A stretch of DNA of 64,000 bases from OLB6 sp964467455 (lineage in GTDB: Bacteria; Bacteroidota; Ignavibacteria; Kapaibacteriales; Kapaibacteriaceae). The stretch spans positions 10,326 through 74,325 of the forward strand of contig CAYXQJ010000015.1 in the NCBI GenBank assembly GCA_964467455.1, given 5' to 3'. Positions within the stretch are counted from its first letter, which is position 1, and the number at the start of each line of letters is the position of its first letter. Shown here piece by piece: positions 1-8,269 of this stretch. The notes under the pieces were generated by a model. That model saw only the letters and a program-made list of their open reading frames with translations. It was not told where the DNA came from and did no database searches. Both the position numbers and the translations under genes were made by a program.

Positions 1-1
1 A

Positions 2-1081
2 CTGACGCTGAACGAGGCCGGTGGTGACGCCTACTTCACGGCGATCAACCTGTCGAACATCGGTGGTATCTATGCACGCAACAAGAACGTTGCGAAAGCC
101 ACGGAATATTTTCAGCGAGCCATCGACGTCGCCAAGTCCGTAGAGTACGTGGCGATCGTTGCATCTTCACTCAGGCAACTCGGTCAATTGATCGGTGATG
201 TTGCCATGCTCGAGCGCGCTATTGAGCTTGCGGCGCAAGTCGAGGATCAACTAGAGCTGCATATGGCACACTTCGCTCTATCGCGTGTGTTGTCTCACGG
301 TGGTGATGCCGATCGTGCCCTGCACCATTACCGTGAAGGACACCGCATCGAAAGGGAATACCTCGGCGCCGAAGCCCAACGTCAAGCCATGCTGCTCGAA
401 CATCGACAACAGATCGAAGCATCAGAACGCGATCGACAAGTCAAGCTCGCCCGCTTTCAAGAACAAGAGAAGATCCTCCACAACATCTTGCCATCGCAGA
501 TCGCCAACCGCATGCTCGATGGCGAAACGACCATTGCCGATCACTACGACAACGTCTCCGTCTTCTTCTCCGACATCGTCGGCTTTACTACGTTGTCGCA
601 GACCATGTCAGCCGCCACACTCGTGAACGTCCTCAACGTCTTCTTCTCAGAACTTGATCGTCTTGCAGCTCGACACGGCCTCGAAAAGATCAAGACCATC
701 GGCGATGCCTACATGGCCGTCGCCGGACTTCCCGTCGTCACAGCCGATCATGCAGACCGCGCCTTACGTTTCGCCATCGACGCCCTCGATGCCATCCGTA
801 TCGTACGCGAGCGTGAAGGCCTCGACATCGCCATCCGCATCGGCCTCCACTGCGGTCCCGTCGTTGCCGGCGTTATCGGCACCTCCAAGTTCGCCTACGA
901 TCTCTGGGGCGACACCGTCAACACTGCCAGCCGCATGGAATCCCACGGCGAAGCCGGCAAGATCCACGCCTCCGACACCTTCGTGCGCGCTCTAACGGAA
1001 ACCACCCGCCCCTTTATCGATCGTGGCATGATCGAAGTAAAGGGGAAGGGGGCGATGAGGACGTGGATTACGGGGGAGTAG
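2..1081 (+). CDS. TPR-adenylate/guanylate cyclase, 5' end missing
   Basis: C-terminal part of a class III nucleotide cyclase that makes a cyclic nucleotide second messenger. The frame is open to the left edge, so the start is outside the window. The first part reads as TPR-like helices (for example NKNVAKATEYFQRAIDVAK), then a coiled helix, then the cyclase domain from about base 540. Visible are the metal-binding FFSDIVGFT, the KTIGDAYM segment and YDLWGDTVNTASRM. The Lys in KTIGD and the Asp in YDLWGD are the residues that select ATP in adenylate cyclases, so cAMP is the likelier product (inference). Such TPR-cyclases are usually cytoplasmic sensors. The stop codon runs straight into a 7-bp repeat array. 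Confidence 0.9.
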   Translation: MTLNEAGGDAYFTAINLSNIGGIYARNKNVAKATEYFQRAIDVAKSVEYVAIVASSLRQLGQLIGDVAMLERAIELAAQVEDQLELHMAHFALSRVLSHGGDADRALHHYREGHRIEREYLGAEAQRQAMLLEHRQQIEASERDRQVKLARFQEQEKILHNILPSQIANRMLDGETTIADHYDNVSVFFSDIVGFTTLSQTMSAATLVNVLNVFFSELDRLAARHGLEKIKTIGDAYMAVAGLPVVTADHADRALRFAIDALDAIRIVREREGLDIAIRIGLHCGPVVAGVIGTSKFAYDLWGDTVNTASRMESHGEAGKIHASDTFVRALTETTRPFIDRGMIEVKGKGAMRTWITGE

Positions 1082-1108
1082 GGAATGGGGAATGGGGAAT
1101 GGGGAATA
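1081..1108. repeat. Heptad array GGGAATG x4
   Basis: Four tandem 7-base units (GGGAATG three times, then GGGAATA) fill the whole gap between the cyclase stop codon (1079-1081) and the stop codon of the convergent gene (1109-1111). It belongs to the family of period-7/8 arrays seen across the window. Confidence 0.9.
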
Positions 1109-1954
1109 TCACCACCGCACACCTAACAACACGCCCCATGTTGGTTTTGGAGCGTCGACCGTAACGCCATTCGGTGCGTCGAGATTCATGCGCACGTCGA
1201 TCATGGCCGTCGTAGAGCCGAGTGCAATGTCGGTGCCGAGACACAATGAGTGTTGATCGTAGTTGTTATTCTCGATCGACGTTGTTGAAGTGAACATCGA
1301 CCACGACAGACGCGGTGTGAAGTCGTCAATGTGATGCGCAATGCCAAGGGAGCTCGCCCACGTCAGCTGCGACGGGTTGCGGTTGACGGAGTACAAGAAT
1401 GCCGGCATCAACGTAAGATCAGCAGACCATTGTTCGCTGATAGCAAGTGTGCCGCGGGCATCCACCACCAGCGGTACCACGTTCATGAGCCAGAGGTAGG
1501 GGGCAGACCAGCCACGCATACTGTTGGCGTTGTTGTACGTGAACTCGACATGGCGGTTGTCGGGGATGTTGCCGGGGAAGGTGGCTAACGGTACACCAAC
1601 AAATACTCCGAGGCGCTCATTGCGGAGATCAGCGAGTAGATCTATGTCGACAATGGCACCAAGTAGCGGATTGCCTAACACAACGGAGCTTTCCGCGTTG
1701 TTCAGTGATCGCTCACTCGAGCAATACGCTACACCAAGATCAAGAGCGATCGAGAAGGTTTCCGATGTGCGGTACGACGCGGCGATCACCGATGAAACAG
1801 TTGTTGCCGAGATGTCGAGATCGCTCGAGATACTGTTGACACCGAGGTCGACCGATAGCGTGAACGCCGATGCATCATCGCTTGACCGTGCAGTGGTGAA
1901 ACAACAGGTGACTGCGATTAGGAAGAGAATTGCGTGTCGGAGGATGTTCTTCAT
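1109..1954 (-). CDS. Exported beta-barrel-like outer-membrane protein
   Basis: A 281-residue protein with a clear Sec signal peptide (MKNILRHAILFLIAVTCC) followed by alternating polar/apolar strands and a C-terminal aromatic end (LLGVRW), which suggests a small outer-membrane barrel. I do not recognise the family. I chose the ATG at 1952-1954 because it begins the signal peptide. The reading frame is open much further upstream, but that part lies inside the preceding gene. Only one base separates this start from the TAA of the NHL-repeat gene, so the two are co-transcribed. It converges on the cyclase gene. Confidence 0.75.
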   Translation of the reverse strand: MKNILRHAILFLIAVTCCFTTARSSDDASAFTLSVDLGVNSISSDLDISATTVSSVIAASYRTSETFSIALDLGVAYCSSERSLNNAESSVVLGNPLLGAIVDIDLLADLRNERLGVFVGVPLATFPGNIPDNRHVEFTYNNANSMRGWSAPYLWLMNVVPLVVDARGTLAISEQWSADLTLMPAFLYSVNRNPSQLTWASSLGIAHHIDDFTPRLSWSMFTSTTSIENNNYDQHSLCLGTDIALGSTTAMIDVRMNLDAPNGVTVDAPKPTWGVLLGVRW

Positions 1955-1955
1955 C

Positions 1956-2873
1956 TTAGCGTCCTCCGATCTCGAGAAGTTGTTCGCCGGATGGACCGAG
2001 ACGATAGACACGTTCACCGTAGACGTCGGTGACCCATAACGTTCCTTCTGCATCCACAGAAATGGAATGGGCACGTTCAACAAGACCGGCAGCGATCTCT
2101 CTGATCTTGGTTCCTGAGGCGAGATCCAATAAGACAATGCCGCCAAAGGGCTCTTGCTGCGTGACGTAGACGGTGTTGCCGTCAACAGCTACACCAAGCG
2201 GTTCGATGCCAAGTGCAGAGGCGATGGCGGACCACGTCGGGTCCACAACATAGTCACACGGACCTCTGCGGTTGAAGCGCTGCAAGCGTTTGTTTTGGAG
2301 ATCCACTACGATGATGTCACCTGCCTCCGTGACGGCAACGGAATGTCCTTCTGCAAGTTGTCCATCGGCCGTGCCATAGCTACTGAACCGACACTGCACG
2401 GTGCCGTTGGCATCGAGGATCACAATGCCACTGCGTGGGGAATCATCCTTCTGATCACCGCCGTCGACCGAGACCACGTAGCCGTCCGGCGTCACTGCTA
2501 CAGCCCATGGGCGTCCAAGATCTGCCCCCTCCCATACCTTTAGAAGGGTGCCGTCGAGAGAGAAGATCTGAAGTCGGCCATTGTCTCTGTCGGCAACGAT
2601 GATCGTTGTATCGGTCAGAAAGGCGAATCCATGCGGGTTGTTGAATTGACCGCCGCCATAGCCCTTAGTGCCCCATTCACGCACGGCTTCTCCGCCGGTG
2701 GTGAAGACGGCAAGGCGCGAGTTGTAATAGCCGTCAGAGACGTAGAGGAATCCATCCGGCCCAACAACAGCATTGGTCGGACCGCCAAAGCGTGCCATGA
2801 CGTCGAGTGCGTCGGCGCAGCCGCTAAAGACCAGGGCGGAAAGGAGGAGGGTGAAAATGAAGATGTTTTTCAT
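1956..2873 (-). CDS. NHL-repeat lipoprotein
   Basis: A 305-residue lipoprotein with signal peptide and lipobox (LLLSALVFSGC). It is followed by repeated NHL-type beta-propeller blades, recognisable from recurring phrases such as GPDGFLYVSDGYYNSRL, FLTDTTIIVADRDNGRLQIF and VDAEGTLWVTDVYGERVYRL. NHL propellers bind proteins, sugars or other ligands. No catalytic residues are evident, so the exact role is unknown. The start at 2871-2873 gives the signal peptide directly. A longer frame to 2915 would add 14 charged residues before it and is unlikely. It forms an operon with the downstream outer-membrane protein and diverges from vapB. Confidence 0.8.
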   Translation of the reverse strand: MKNIFIFTLLLSALVFSGCADALDVMARFGGPTNAVVGPDGFLYVSDGYYNSRLAVFTTGGEAVREWGTKGYGGGQFNNPHGFAFLTDTTIIVADRDNGRLQIFSLDGTLLKVWEGADLGRPWAVAVTPDGYVVSVDGGDQKDDSPRSGIVILDANGTVQCRFSSYGTADGQLAEGHSVAVTEAGDIIVVDLQNKRLQRFNRRGPCDYVVDPTWSAIASALGIEPLGVAVDGNTVYVTQQEPFGGIVLLDLASGTKIREIAAGLVERAHSISVDAEGTLWVTDVYGERVYRLGPSGEQLLEIGGR

Positions 2874-2920
2874 ATCGCAAAATATGAATGTCACTTTTCG
2901 TTCTTTCGGAGGCATCTAAA

Positions 2921-3145
2921 ATGTCATCAACTGATGCGTATATTGAGCATATGCGCACGACCATCAACATCGACGAGGAGCTGCTGTCAACAGCGCAGCG
3001 GCTGACCGGCATCAATGAAAAGACACAAGTCATCCATGAGGCCCTTCGAGCATTGATCCAACGCGAGTCGGCACGACGGCTGGCGCGCCTTGGAGGCACG
3101 GAGCCACAATTAAAGCCGATCCCACGACGAAGGCCTCGGTCATGA
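2921..3145 (+). CDS. VapB-type antitoxin
   Basis: A 74-residue antitoxin of a type II toxin-antitoxin pair. The core MRTTINIDEELL followed by a helix is the ribbon-helix-helix DNA-binding fold of the VapB family that binds its own promoter. The basic Arg/Pro-rich C-terminus would wrap the toxin. A good Shine-Dalgarno (GGAGG at 2908-2912) stands 8 bases before the ATG at 2921, which supports this start. Family alignment would instead favour the ATG at 2951, so the first ten residues may be an extension. It overlaps the toxin gene by four bases (ATGA), the usual translational coupling. Confidence 0.85.
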   Translation: MSSTDAYIEHMRTTINIDEELLSTAQRLTGINEKTQVIHEALRALIQRESARRLARLGGTEPQLKPIPRRRPRS

Positions 3146-3480
3146 TCCTCGTTGACACCAGCGTCTGGGTCGACCATTTGCGCACCCATTCCTCGCAACT
3201 GGCAGTCCTCTTGGAAGAAGGTTTGGTCTACACCCATCCGGCAGTCATCGGTGAGTTGGCGTGTGGCCATCTCAAGAACCGCAAAGAAGTGATCACCATG
3301 CTGCGGAACCTACCAACGTTCCCAGCGGCGACAGATGAAGAAGTGATGGCGTTCATTGAGCGCCACAAGCTCTACGGCAAAGGCATTGGCTGGGTCGATG
3401 CACAGCTTCTTGCATCGGTTGCTCTGAGCGGCGACGGCACGATGCTTACGCATGACAAGCGACTAGCCGAGTATTGTTGA
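3142..3480 (+). CDS. VapC-type PIN-domain toxin
   Basis: A 112-residue PIN-domain ribonuclease, the usual length for VapC. The acidic metal-binding residues are in place: Asp in ILVDTSVWVDHL, Glu in HPAVIGELACG, and the Asp residues of IGWVDAQLLASV and LTHDKRL. VapC toxins cut tRNA or rRNA when freed from VapB. Target specificity cannot be read from the sequence. It overlaps the antitoxin by ATGA. A solitary chromosomal VapBC pair, with no mobile-element remnants seen on either side. Confidence 0.9.
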   Translation: MILVDTSVWVDHLRTHSSQLAVLLEEGLVYTHPAVIGELACGHLKNRKEVITMLRNLPTFPAATDEEVMAFIERHKLYGKGIGWVDAQLLASVALSGDGTMLTHDKRLAEYC

Positions 3481-3547
3481 GTCCCTGTGAAACCTTACGT
3501 CCGTGACGTCGTACACAGGCCGTCCTTCACATACTCAACTACATACT

Positions 3548-4807
3548 ATGCTTTCGCGACTCTTTCTCAGCGCCGTTGTGGCGCTTTCGTTCACGTTGTT
3601 CAGTTGTACCGATGATGCTCCATCCGGACCGGGTCCGGAAACGCCGGAGGTTGCGACGTCGAGGTATAACGTCACGTATCAAGACAACACGGTTTACCTC
3701 GATAGTGCGACCACCGCACGCGTCCTGATCGATCATAATGCCGAAACGCGAACGTTCACGTTCCGTTCGGATACAGCACTCTCTGATCTTGAAGTTGGCT
3801 CACAGTTGTTGGTCTTCCGAAAAGCACTGGGCGAAGTGACGTCGGTGACACAACAGGGATCGAATGTTGTTGTGGCCACAAAGGCCACAACACTCAACAA
3901 GGTCTTCGAAGATGCTGAGATCGATTGGGAACAAACCGTTCGCTTTGATGGCAACATGGTCCCCCAGGTGGTCGATAAAAAGGGGCAGGCACATATCATG
4001 ACGCCCGTTGGCCCCGATAGCTTTGCCGTCGAGATCGAGGTGGGCGACCACACCTACAAGATCTTTTGGAAGATGCTCGGTGATGATGCGCAAGTAGATC
4101 TGCACGTCGAGAAGAAGATCCACGAAGCACTGCGCGCTCGCTATTCCTTGAGCGGAACGCTGCACAAGTTCAAGACCACGGCCAACATTCGCATGGACAA
4201 CGGCGAGCTGGTGAAGTTCGAGCTCCAGAACCCAAACGTCAAGGGCAAGTTCAAGATGTCGGTGAACTGTGCCGCCTCCGGCAACGAAATGGTCAACCTT
4301 GAACTACCGATCTCGCTGATCAAGGTACCGATCACCGTCGGCCCCCTCGTCGTCGTGATGGATGTCAAGGTCCAGGTCGTCGTCCAAAGTGTGGTCCCGC
4401 ACGACGGTTCATCGCTCATCGACGCTGAGTTCGCCTACGAAAGTTCTGCCGGCTTCTCCTTCGTCGGCGGCCAGATCAAAGGTCTCGGCAGTGCCGGCAC
4501 CTACAAGATCGACAAAGGCAGCAAGAACCAAACCGGTGCCTCCACAGCCGTGGCCGCAAACTTTGGCCTGGGCTTCCCACGACTTGAATTCAAACTCTTC
4601 GATGCCGACGTGATGGTTCCGTGGGTACAGACAGCACTCTTGTTAGGGGGCGATTATGCCGGTGGTGTGCGTCCGTGTCAACAAGCCAAGGCCCAGTTCA
4701 TCGGAGCGTCCGGCGTCGACCTCAAACTCTTCGGCCACACCCTCAAACGCAACGTAGAACTCTGGAAGTTGGAGAAGGTGCTGCTCAAGGCAGGGGAGTG
4801 TCCATGA
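3548..4807 (+). CDS. Lipoprotein of unknown function
   Basis: A 419-residue lipoprotein. The ATG at 3548 begins a signal peptide with lipobox (LSFTLFSC), followed by a Pro/Gly-rich linker (APSGPGPETPE). The mature part is rich in beta strands with few cysteines and no motif I can name. Phrases such as LEVGSQLLVFRK and GLGFPRLEFKLFDADVMVP suggest a secreted beta-sandwich protein. The frame opens earlier at 3503, but the added residues would spoil the signal peptide. It converges on the DUF4143 ATPase gene, with two bases between the stop codons. Confidence 0.7.
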   Translation: MLSRLFLSAVVALSFTLFSCTDDAPSGPGPETPEVATSRYNVTYQDNTVYLDSATTARVLIDHNAETRTFTFRSDTALSDLEVGSQLLVFRKALGEVTSVTQQGSNVVVATKATTLNKVFEDAEIDWEQTVRFDGNMVPQVVDKKGQAHIMTPVGPDSFAVEIEVGDHTYKIFWKMLGDDAQVDLHVEKKIHEALRARYSLSGTLHKFKTTANIRMDNGELVKFELQNPNVKGKFKMSVNCAASGNEMVNLELPISLIKVPITVGPLVVVMDVKVQVVVQSVVPHDGSSLIDAEFAYESSAGFSFVGGQIKGLGSAGTYKIDKGSKNQTGASTAVAANFGLGFPRLEFKLFDADVMVPWVQTALLLGGDYAGGVRPCQQAKAQFIGASGVDLKLFGHTLKRNVELWKLEKVLLKAGECP

Positions 4808-4809
4808 GG

Positions 4810-6072
4810 TCAAGCTGTGAGTGCCGAAATGTTGACTACACGTATTCCATCTGATCTCGTGTGTGTAACACCGGTCCCGGTGATGATCACTCGCGCTTGT
4901 GGTTCCCCCTTCTTACTTGTATCGACCGTGGAGACAAACTTGTTCAACGTTGCTGCTGCTGATTCTAAGGCATCGGTGCCGAGTTTGATCTCCACGCACA
5001 TCCAGCGTCCATCATTGGATTCGATGATCGCATCCACTTCTAGGCCATTGCTGTCTCGATAGAAGTAGACTTTGTAACCGAGATGTTGGGCGTACACAAG
5101 AAGATCGCGTATCACAAGATTTTCGAAGATCTGTCCAAGAAGCGGCAGGTCCTTGATCAGTACATCAGGATTTGCAGACAGCGCAGCGACTGCTATCGAA
5201 GGGTCGGCGAGGTAGACCTTGGGTTTGGTTCGCAAGACAGCCTTCGATCGTAGATGAGTTGGCCAGCAGTAGAGCGATTCGAGTAAGAACACACGGTGCA
5301 GAGCATCAAGGTATGCAGAGATCGTGTCAGTTGAGATCGCTACTCTATCTGCTGAGACGTCGGCTTGAATCGTTGACGGTCCAACACTACTACCAAGACT
5401 TCGAGATAGTGACCGTATCACTGCTTGTATGCGGTGTGGGTCGCGACCTTTGATCGTACGGTCGATTCGTGAGATGTCCAGGCGCGTGGATTCTTCGAGA
5501 TAGTCGACGTTGTTTCGAAGAGCCGTAGCAAGCGGCAGATCAATGTTGCCAGGCCAACCGCCTGTGCACGCTACTTCTAACATCTGCCCGAAACTGAGGT
5601 TGCCAATCGAAGGGTCGCAAGTTCGACCGTCCATCAGTGCGCGCAACGAGACACGCCGATCTGATAGACCCTGTTCGGAGAGCGTAAGCGGACGCATACG
5701 CAGTCGACTGAATCGGCCCGCTCCGCTATGACGACTAGCGTCATCAGCAGGTACCGCTGACCCAGTGAGGATGAACTGGCCGACTTGTGAACGATCATCA
5801 ACAGCGTGACGTACGTGATTCCAGATTCCGGGCGCTGTTTGCCATTCATCGATCAAACGCGGGGTAGGCCCATCGAGAATGTATCCCGGTGCATCGTTGA
5901 TCAGGGTACCGACACCCGGTACGGCATCACATCTGATCTCTGAGGCCGAAGCCTGTCGCGCCGTGCGCGTCTTCCCACACGCCTTCGGTCCTTCGATGAC
6001 GACCGCGCCGATTCGGTCAAGTCGTTCAGCGACCTCAGAATCAACCAAGCGGGGAAGATAGTCTGGTAACAT
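4810..6072 (-). CDS. AAA ATPase with DUF4143 C-terminal domain
   Basis: A 420-residue protein of the widespread family (COG1373-like) pairing an N-terminal AAA ATPase with a C-terminal DUF4143 nuclease-like domain. The Walker A is GPKACGKTRTA near residue 30, and a Walker B-like strand is RLIDEW near residue 93. The C-terminal part carries FENLVIRDLL and the motif series LEVDAII...CVEIKLG, which resembles the D-ExK arrangement of restriction-like folds. The cellular role of the family is not established. The gene stands alone between convergent and divergent neighbours, and its promoter region holds three 23-bp repeats, which hints at autoregulation. Confidence 0.85.
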   Translation of the reverse strand: MLPDYLPRLVDSEVAERLDRIGAVVIEGPKACGKTRTARQASASEIRCDAVPGVGTLINDAPGYILDGPTPRLIDEWQTAPGIWNHVRHAVDDRSQVGQFILTGSAVPADDASRHSGAGRFSRLRMRPLTLSEQGLSDRRVSLRALMDGRTCDPSIGNLSFGQMLEVACTGGWPGNIDLPLATALRNNVDYLEESTRLDISRIDRTIKGRDPHRIQAVIRSLSRSLGSSVGPSTIQADVSADRVAISTDTISAYLDALHRVFLLESLYCWPTHLRSKAVLRTKPKVYLADPSIAVAALSANPDVLIKDLPLLGQIFENLVIRDLLVYAQHLGYKVYFYRDSNGLEVDAIIESNDGRWMCVEIKLGTDALESAAATLNKFVSTVDTSKKGEPQARVIITGTGVTHTRSDGIRVVNISALTA

Positions 6073-6088
6073 GTTGTAATATAATCAG

Positions 6089-6160
6089 TTGCCGACAATA
6101 ATCGGCAAAATGTGACATTTATAATCGGCAAAATGTGACATTTATAATCGGCAAAATGTG
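6089..6160. promoter_or_regulatory. Three 23-bp direct repeats plus hairpin, likely operator of the AAA ATPase gene
   Basis: The unit ATAATCGGCAAAATGTGACA+TTT occurs at 6098-6120 and 6121-6143 and, cut short, at 6144-6160. Each unit contains the near-perfect palindrome AAATGT-G-ACATTT. The start-proximal unit also forms an inverted repeat with preceding bases: TTGCCGA (6089-6095), six-base loop, TCGGCAA (6102-6108). Spacing of 23 bases is about two helical turns, so bound proteins would line up on one face. The block sits 17-90 bases upstream of the ATPase start on the reverse strand. Function as an operator is inference. Confidence 0.7.
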
Positions 6161-6191
6161 ATCGGGCTTGCGTATGACATGACTTTCCTCA

Positions 6192-6222
6192 TTGCAGGGG
6201 GCGGGTCCGGTGCGTACGTTGT
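6192..6222 (+). promoter_or_regulatory. Candidate Bacteroidota-type promoter of the DUF2252 gene
   Basis: TTGC at 6192-6195 and TACGTTGT at 6215-6222 stand 19 bases apart, close to the TTTG / TAnnTTTG arrangement of Bacteroidota primary-sigma promoters, with one mismatch in each box. An AGGGGGC motif (6196-6202) lies in the spacer. A Shine-Dalgarno-like CGGAGG follows before the ATG at 6255. Confidence 0.4.
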
Positions 6223-6254
6223 GTCATCGCTAACACACCATTTTCGGAGGCCGT

Positions 6255-7610
6255 ATGAACCGTGATCCTAAAACCTTGTATGCCCAGGGTAAGGCCTTGC
6301 GAGAGAAGTGTGCGCGGATCGCCCACGCCGACTATAAGCCACATGCAAAACGAGAAGATCCGGTGACGCTTCTGAAGCGCTCCAGCAAGGGTCGGATCGA
6401 ACAACTTGTGCCGATCCGCTACGGGCGGATGATGAAGACACCGTTCACGTTCTTCCGCGGCGCGGCGTTGAATATGGCAGCAGATCTAGGGTCGTTCCCA
6501 AACTCCGGTATCCGCGTTCAGTGCTGCGGTGACTGCCATCTTGTCAACTTCGGAGGATTTGCGACGCCTGAGCGTAGGGTCATCTTTGACATCAACGATC
6601 TCGACGAGACACTGCCCGCCCCCTTCGAGTGGGATCTGAAACGACTTGCTGCAAGTTTTGTGGTGGCATCACGGAACAATGGCCATACAGAAGAACAGGC
6701 GAGAGATGCGGTGTTGACCTTGATGCGCTCGTATCGTGAACATATGCTGACGTACATGGAGATGCCGGCGCTAGAGATCTGGTACGAAAGCATCGATGTT
6801 GAGAAGGTGATGTCGGTGATCAGCGATGATGAATCCAAGAAGCGCTTGAAGAAGCGGATCGCGAAAGCACAGAAGCGAGATGTCTTGGAGCATGATTTTC
6901 CGGAGATGACCGACACCTCGAAAGGTCGTCCGATGATCAAGGACGAGCCACCGCTGATCTTCCATTGGCGCGGCATCGCGAGGAAGGAGATGGAGGACCG
7001 TGTGAACTATGCGTTTGCTCGATACCGAGAGTCTCTGCAAGAAGATCGCCGTGCACTTCTGGATCGATATGAGGTGAAAGATCTCGCGATCAAGGTTGTT
7101 GGCGTTGGAAGTGTCGGGACGTTCTGTTCCGTGTTGTTGCTGATGGGACATGAAAAGGACCCGCTCTTCTTGCAGGTCAAAGAAGCTCGCCCATCCGTGC
7201 TCGAGCCGTATGCCGGTCCGTCGACCTTTCATAACAACGGACACCGGATCGTGAACGGATATCGACTGATGCAGGCAGCATCTGATGTGTTTCTGGGATG
7301 GACGAAAGGGAAGAACGGAAGAGAGTTCTTTGTCCGTCAACTGCGTGACACAAAGATCAAACCCCTGGTAGAGATCTTCACGCCCCAGGCCATGGACAAC
7401 TATGCTGAACTATGCGGTTGGACGCTGTCCCGCTCCCATGCACGAAGCGGAGAACCGGCGCTGATCGCCGGTTATATGGGTAAGAAGGATACCTTCGACA
7501 AAGCCATCGCCGATTTTGCCATGGCCTATGCCGACCAGAACGAACGCGACCACGCAGCCATGATGGCGGCTATCCGTGCGGGCAAACTGGAGGTGAACAC
7601 CGAGGCGTAG
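6255..7610 (+). CDS. DUF2252 family protein
   Basis: A 451-residue protein of the DUF2252 family (COG4320), which adopts a kinase-like/aminoglycoside-phosphotransferase-like fold of unknown substrate. Recognisable family signatures are FTFFRGAALNMAADL, CGDCHLVNFGGFATPE, FDINDLDETLPAPFEWDLKR and the later VVGVGSVGTFC. Length is typical. It is cytoplasmic, with no signal peptide. ATG at 6255 follows TTTTCGGAGG. Its neighbour on the left is divergent, and the efflux operon on the right has its own promoter, so it is probably transcribed alone. Confidence 0.85.
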   Translation: MNRDPKTLYAQGKALREKCARIAHADYKPHAKREDPVTLLKRSSKGRIEQLVPIRYGRMMKTPFTFFRGAALNMAADLGSFPNSGIRVQCCGDCHLVNFGGFATPERRVIFDINDLDETLPAPFEWDLKRLAASFVVASRNNGHTEEQARDAVLTLMRSYREHMLTYMEMPALEIWYESIDVEKVMSVISDDESKKRLKKRIAKAQKRDVLEHDFPEMTDTSKGRPMIKDEPPLIFHWRGIARKEMEDRVNYAFARYRESLQEDRRALLDRYEVKDLAIKVVGVGSVGTFCSVLLLMGHEKDPLFLQVKEARPSVLEPYAGPSTFHNNGHRIVNGYRLMQAASDVFLGWTKGKNGREFFVRQLRDTKIKPLVEIFTPQAMDNYAELCGWTLSRSHARSGEPALIAGYMGKKDTFDKAIADFAMAYADQNERDHAAMMAAIRAGKLEVNTEA

Positions 7611-7619
7611 AAGATCGAA

Positions 7620-7661
7620 AAGTTAAACGTTTGTATAAAACATCTGTTTAACTTAGGTTTG
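7620..7661 (+). promoter_or_regulatory. Promoter and TetR-type operator of the efflux operon
   Basis: A perfect 9-bp inverted repeat, AAGTTAAAC (7620-7628) and GTTTAACTT (7646-7654), has centres suited to a TetR dimer. It overlaps a consensus Bacteroidota promoter, TTTG at 7630-7633 and TAGGTTTG at 7654-7661, 20 bases apart. Repressor binding would block the polymerase. The -7 box ends only four bases before the ATG at 7666, so the transcript may be leaderless. Confidence 0.75.
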
Positions 7662-7665
7662 TTCC

Positions 7666-8265
7666 ATGACAACGGAACAACAGATCAAACACGCTGCCTC
7701 GGCACTGTTCCTGAAGAAGGGTTATGCGGCGACCACGACGCGCGATATCGCTGCCGCGTCGGGTACGAACGTAGCGCTGATCAGCTACTACTTCCGGAGC
7801 AAAGAGAATCTCTTCGCCGAGATCATGCTCGAACAGATGAAGCTGTTCGCTGCCGGTCTCGGCGCGATCGTCAACGATCCGTCGACAGACATCCAAGAGA
7901 AATATCGGCGCATCGCCAACGCCTACCTCGACCTGTTCGAACAACGACCCGACCTACCACTCTTCTTGTTGTCCGAACTCCGGCAAGAACCGGAAGCCCT
8001 CATCCAAAAAGTTGGTATCGCCAACGCGCTGAAGAATTCCGTGCTCTTCCGCCAGATCGCCGAAGCAGCACAGAACGGTTCCATGGCCACAACGCATCCG
8101 ATGCACGTGATCATGAACCTCCTCAGCATGCTGGCCTTTCCCTTTATCGCAAAGCCCCTCATTCAAGGGGCGAGTGGTCTTAGCGACCGCGCCTTTCGTT
8201 CACTGATGCAGGAACGCCGTGAACTCGTGCCTCAGTGGATCGACATGATGTTTCGCCCGAGGTGA
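7666..8265 (+). CDS. TetR/CecR-family transcriptional regulator
   Basis: A 199-residue TetR repressor. The N-terminal helix-turn-helix is clear (ALFLKKGYAATTTRDIAAAS, then VALISYYFRSKENLF). The C-terminal ligand domain is less conserved and resembles that of CecR (YbiH), which in Escherichia coli controls the ybhGFSR ABC efflux genes. The same gene content follows here, so it is very likely the local autorepressor acting at the inverted repeat just upstream. It starts the operon and ends four bases before the TolC-type gene. Confidence 0.85.
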   Translation: MTTEQQIKHAASALFLKKGYAATTTRDIAAASGTNVALISYYFRSKENLFAEIMLEQMKLFAAGLGAIVNDPSTDIQEKYRRIANAYLDLFEQRPDLPLFLLSELRQEPEALIQKVGIANALKNSVLFRQIAEAAQNGSMATTHPMHVIMNLLSMLAFPFIAKPLIQGASGLSDRAFRSLMQERRELVPQWIDMMFRPR

Positions 8266-8269
8266 TCCC

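Noticed and set aside
1109..2185. A longer 358-residue reading frame for the first outer-membrane protein
   Set aside because: The extra 77 residues lie inside the NHL-repeat gene, and the signal peptide begins at the internal Met at 1954.
7659..8183. Overlapping forward frames within the TetR gene and long reverse frames opposite many genes
   Set aside because: Arg/Pro/Ser/His-rich translations with no family match; shadows of high-GC third positions in the real genes.
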